A DNA stretch of 7,895 nt from an uncultured Eubacteriales bacterium (GTDB taxonomy: Bacteria; Bacillota; Clostridia; Oscillospirales; Oscillospiraceae): NCBI GenBank assembly GCA_900320765.1, contig ONTN01000058.1:1-7895 (forward strand), given 5' to 3'. The position numbers and the translations under genes were made by a program. Below are positions 5,432 through 7,895 of this stretch, in pieces. Every line of letters begins with the position of its first letter. The stretch's first letter is position 1. A model generated the notes under the pieces. That model searched no databases. It was not told the origin of the DNA and saw only the letters and a program-made list of their open reading frames with translations.

Positions 5432-5524
5432 GGAGAAGTCGCGTAGCCCGGTCGAGCGCGCACGATTGGAAATCGTGTAGGCGTCAAAAGCGCCTCGAGG
5501 GTTCGAATCCCTCCTTCTCCGCCA
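5432..5524 (+). tRNA. tRNA-Ser (anticodon GGA)
   Basis: A complete class II tRNA is seen. The acceptor stem GGAGAAG (5432-5438) pairs perfectly with CTTCTCC (5514-5520), with discriminator G and an encoded CCA (5522-5524). The anticodon stem CACGA/TCGTG encloses TTGGAAA, giving anticodon GGA (5468-5470), which reads UCC and UCU. A long variable arm AGGCG/CGCCT (5479-5495), the mark of serine tRNAs, is present. The T arm GAGGG/CCCTC encloses TTCGAAT. It has its own promoter and a strong terminator. A phage-type gene lies beyond it, and tRNA 3' ends are common integration targets. Confidence 0.97.
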
Positions 5525-5527
5525 ACA

Positions 5528-5585
5528 GATAAACCCGCGTAAATGCTGGATTTTCCAGTAATTACGCGGGTTTATCTTGTTTTTT
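5528..5585 (+). terminator. Long-stem intrinsic terminator of the tRNA-Ser transcript
   Basis: Arms of 15 perfect pairs (5528-5542 with 5562-5576, core ACCCGCG/CGCGGGT) enclose an A/A mismatch and a second 5-bp stem CTGGA/TCCAG with a TTT loop. Together they form an almost continuous helix about 49 nt long. TTGTTTTTT follows (5577-5585). It starts 3 nt after the tRNA CCA. Read from the minus strand, no T-run follows, so it acts mainly on the plus strand. Confidence 0.88.
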
Positions 5586-5649
5586 GCCTCGGAAAATCTC
5601 GGAAGAATTAAGCCGTTTTCGGAGGCTTTTCGACACAGAAACTACACAG
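5586..5649. repeat. Small inverted and direct repeats between tRNA-Ser and the phage-type gene
   Basis: An inverted repeat has arms GCCTCGGAAAA (5586-5596) and TTTTCGGAGGC (5616-5626), paired except for a central G/G. Within it CTCGGAA occurs twice (5588-5594 and 5598-5604). Further on, ACACAG occurs twice, 11 nt apart (5633-5638 and 5644-5649). The hairpin could end the minus-strand transcript although no T-run follows in that direction. The short direct repeats recall recombinase arm sites, which is only a suggestion. Confidence 0.4.
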
Positions 5650-5655
5650 TAAATT

Positions 5656-7895
5656 TCAGCTCTCCCACGGGCTTCTGCTATCAAAGTGCGCCGTCTCGTG
5701 CCAGAGGTAATTTTTCTGTTCGGTTGACAGCGTTTTGTGCTCGTTGATGTATTCGATAACTCTCTTTTTGCGCTCGTCGGTGGTGTCATATTTCTTCTTG
5801 ATATTACTGATATCCTTGTAGTAGGTGTAATAATCCGCGATTGGAATACCTACGCTGTCAAGCGCCTCTAAGCCTCTGACGTAGCTATTATTACTTGGTT
5901 TATAAGTGTAACCATCTGATACTGCCTCTTTCGCCATACCGCGCGCGTAGCTGTCGATGTTCGTGAGGATATCCGTAATCTCTTCGATTGAGAGCCCGCC
6001 CCTATCTCCCGTCTTGCCCATAGCCTCTTTATAGGCGTCGCCGTAGGCCTTTTTATACGCTCGTTTTTCCTCGTAGCTCAGCTTATGCCCGTCTATAGTT
6101 TTCGGCGCGTTGCGGTCGGGATAGAAGCCTACCTCGCCCGTTGCGTTGCTCGCAGCGTCGAGGACGGTCTTTATGCCCTCCTGCCTCGGGCTGTACTGGT
6201 TTACGCGGCCGGGCAGAATGTTGTTATTGAGGAAATTCAGCCACCAGTTACCCGTATCCATATCCTCGCCGAAGCTGTCCTGCTTAACCGGCAGCGTCTC
6301 GCGAAGTCCGGGGATAGAGGCAAGCACCGAGTCAAGAGCTCTCCCAAAAGAGCTGTCCTTTGAGTAGAGGTCGCGTTGATACGGGTCTGTACCCTGAGCT
6401 ATACCCTTGAGAGCGTTCGGGATAAAGCTTGAGACCTGATTGCCTGCGTAACTGAATACAGCGTCCCAAAACCTTGAGCCCCCGACTTCCTCGTCAGAGT
6501 TTGTGAGATTCTTGTAAAATTCGCTCGCTGCGCCCATCATTGGCATATCGCTCAAGGATTGGGCCACACCCACGGCACTTTTGACTGTAAGATCTCCGAG
6601 CTTATACCCGTCCTCGTCCGTCACCTCGTCATAGAACAGGGAGCCGACGGTCAAGAGGGCGTTCAGCGGGTCCATAAAGCCGATGTTCACGAGGAGATCG
6701 CCGTCCTGCCTTGTCACGTCCTCGCCGGAGAAGGCACGAATCAGAGCGCTGAGATTGAGTTGAGTGCCGGAGAGCCCCGCCTGAGTATCGAGAGCGGTCT
6801 TGTCCTTGTCGCGGTCTCTGCCGTCGTCTGATACTGTCAGAGCACCTATAGCCTTAGCAATGGCGGCGAGGGCGATAACCGCCGAGCCGTTGAGACTGCG
6901 CCCTATCGCCTGCACCATACGCGCCTGGTGTGCTGCGGTGAGGGTGCCGTTTCTCGACGCTTTGTAGAGCTCAGCAGCCGTGTTGAGGATACCGAGCGGC
7001 GTATAGTCAACGGCAGCACTCACGAGGTTAGCGGGCACCTGCACGAAGGGCATAATGATATCGCCAAGCTGGAACGAGCCGGGGATTTTCTTCGAGCTCC
7101 ATTTGTTTATGCCATCTCGAATCGTTATGAGGAGGTTTGCAAGCGCCCCATCCTGCTGGAACGTCCTGTAAAGAGCTTCGACGTCTCCGGCGTCCCGGAG
7201 GCTTTCGTCTTTGATGAGCCCCTTTTCATAGAGCTCGTCTATCCCGCTCTGTACGCTCTCACGAATACCGCCCTTCTGGAACTGATCGGTCGAATACATA
7301 GCGAGGTTGAGATACTGCTCCATACGGGAGAGTACCTGCTCAACGACGCCCCCACTCATTCGAAACGTCCTGTTGCCTGCCGCACCGTAACCGCTCGCCG
7401 CGCCCTCTGCGCTCACGTTGAACGCGACCTCAAGGAAGCTCTTGGCGAAGGCGTCGACCTGCGCTTTTGCCTTAGCCTTTGAGATTATATCAGTCTTCGC
7501 GACCGAGCGCGTGCCCGTGAATTTGGAAACGAGGATATCGAGCGGCACCGAGATATTACGCGATATGCCGTCTATGAGGTCAAATGCCGTATTGGAAACG
7601 ATATTTCTCATAGCCGTGGAGACCTTCGAGAGCATAAAGTCACGTCTCAGCGATTTTATCGCTTCGGACGCGGGGATCGGGATATTGTCCTGAATGCTTG
7701 CCACGAGGCTGCCCCACGCAAGGTCACGCATAAAGTCAACGTCGCCCGTTTTCATCACGGTATCAAGAGCCCAGGTGATGGTCTTCCGAACGTCGTTTCG
7801 GTCCTTGATGTTGTTACGTGCTTCCGCGACCTTCAGCACAAGATCAGCAAGGTTTTTCATTGTCGCCGCCTTGTCAACCTCACCCTTATCGTTGA
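5656..7895 (-). CDS. C-terminal part of a probable phage-type large polyvalent protein (partial)
   Basis: The frame is open to the window edge: 11 further codons precede the first Met at 7860, so this is probably the end of a longer protein; 734 residues follow that Met. Numbering from it, F-M-L-S-K-V-S-T-A-M-R-N-I-V-S-N (75-90), P-F-V-Q-V-P-A-N (271-278) followed by D-Y-T-P-L-G, a hydrophobic Ala/Ile stretch (325-343) and V-N-I-G-F-M-D-P-L-N (391-400) resemble the C-terminal region of large polyvalent proteins (LPD38-like) in clostridial phages and conjugative elements. These are injected or virion-associated multi-domain proteins with poorly known roles. The last 150 residues are charged and helical. 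No catalytic motif is seen. ATG 7860 has only a weak AAGGCGG before it and could be an internal Met. Coding is certain by length; the family call is from pattern memory and should be checked by profile search. Confidence 0.7.
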   Translation of the reverse strand, partial: NDKGEVDKAATMKNLADLVLKVAEARNNIKDRNDVRKTITWALDTVMKTGDVDFMRDLAWGSLVASIQDNIPIPASEAIKSLRRDFMLSKVSTAMRNIVSNTAFDLIDGISRNISVPLDILVSKFTGTRSVAKTDIISKAKAKAQVDAFAKSFLEVAFNVSAEGAASGYGAAGNRTFRMSGGVVEQVLSRMEQYLNLAMYSTDQFQKGGIRESVQSGIDELYEKGLIKDESLRDAGDVEALYRTFQQDGALANLLITIRDGINKWSSKKIPGSFQLGDIIMPFVQVPANLVSAAVDYTPLGILNTAAELYKASRNGTLTAAHQARMVQAIGRSLNGSAVIALAAIAKAIGALTVSDDGRDRDKDKTALDTQAGLSGTQLNLSALIRAFSGEDVTRQDGDLLVNIGFMDPLNALLTVGSLFYDEVTDEDGYKLGDLTVKSAVGVAQSLSDMPMMGAASEFYKNLTNSDEEVGGSRFWDAVFSYAGNQVSSFIPNALKGIAQGTDPYQRDLYSKDSSFGRALDSVLASIPGLRETLPVKQDSFGEDMDTGNWWLNFLNNNILPGRVNQYSPRQEGIKTVLDAASNATGEVGFYPDRNAPKTIDGHKLSYEEKRAYKKAYGDAYKEAMGKTGDRGGLSIEEITDILTNIDSYARGMAKEAVSDGYTYKPSNNSYVRGLEALDSVGIPIADYYTYYKDISNIKKKYDTTDERKKRVIEYINEHKTLSTEQKNYLWHETAHFDSRSPWES

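Noticed and set aside
6928..7482. 184-codon plus-strand open frame opposite the polyvalent protein gene
   Set aside because: It is antisense to a much longer continuous frame with recognisable motifs, and no ribosome binding site or family resemblance supports it.

Overview
The window looks like a chromosomal segment of a GC-rich, spore-forming member of the Clostridia, of the Oscillospiraceae/Ruminococcaceae kind. The reasons are two sporulation genes read by mother-cell-type signals (yqfC and ylbJ/spoVV), strong AGGAGG-type ribosome binding sites, canonical sigma-A promoters with 17-bp spacers, a clostridial-type galactokinase and a DUF3842 protein. The lineage is inferred from protein character, not from a marker gene.

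Left part (1-1824). A sporulation pair on the minus strand, yqfC and the first codons of a probable yqfD joined by an ATGA overlap, diverges from ylbJ (spoVV) on the plus strand. The 87-bp gap between them holds a very good sigma-E-type promoter facing ylbJ and a weaker candidate facing yqfC. After ylbJ comes a small four/five-cysteine protein of unknown role. A bidirectional hairpin terminator then separates this block from a convergent operon.

Middle (1823-4864, minus strand). This three-gene operon is driven from one sigma-A promoter: a galactokinase (galK), a lipoprotein with a class A beta-lactamase/penicillin-binding fold, and an alanine-rich multi-pass membrane protein. The genes are tightly packed (TGATG overlap, then a 14-nt gap). 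The lipoprotein is the most interesting gene here: the SxxK nucleophile position is Cys (C-T-I-K), while the SDN and KSG motifs are intact. It and the membrane protein share nearly the same Pro-Glu tract.

Right part (4881-5585, plus strand). Back-to-back with the galK promoter is a perfect TTGACA/TAGAAT promoter for a DUF3842 gene. It is followed by a separately promoted tRNA-Ser(GGA) with encoded CCA, and a long, nearly perfect hairpin terminator.

Far right (5586-7895). A long minus-strand reading frame runs off the window edge. It resembles the C-terminal part of a large phage-type polyvalent protein, so the boundary of an integrated element probably lies between the tRNA-Ser 3' end and its stop codon, where small direct and inverted repeats lie. 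The window shows no integrase and no second att copy, so the integration site is inference.
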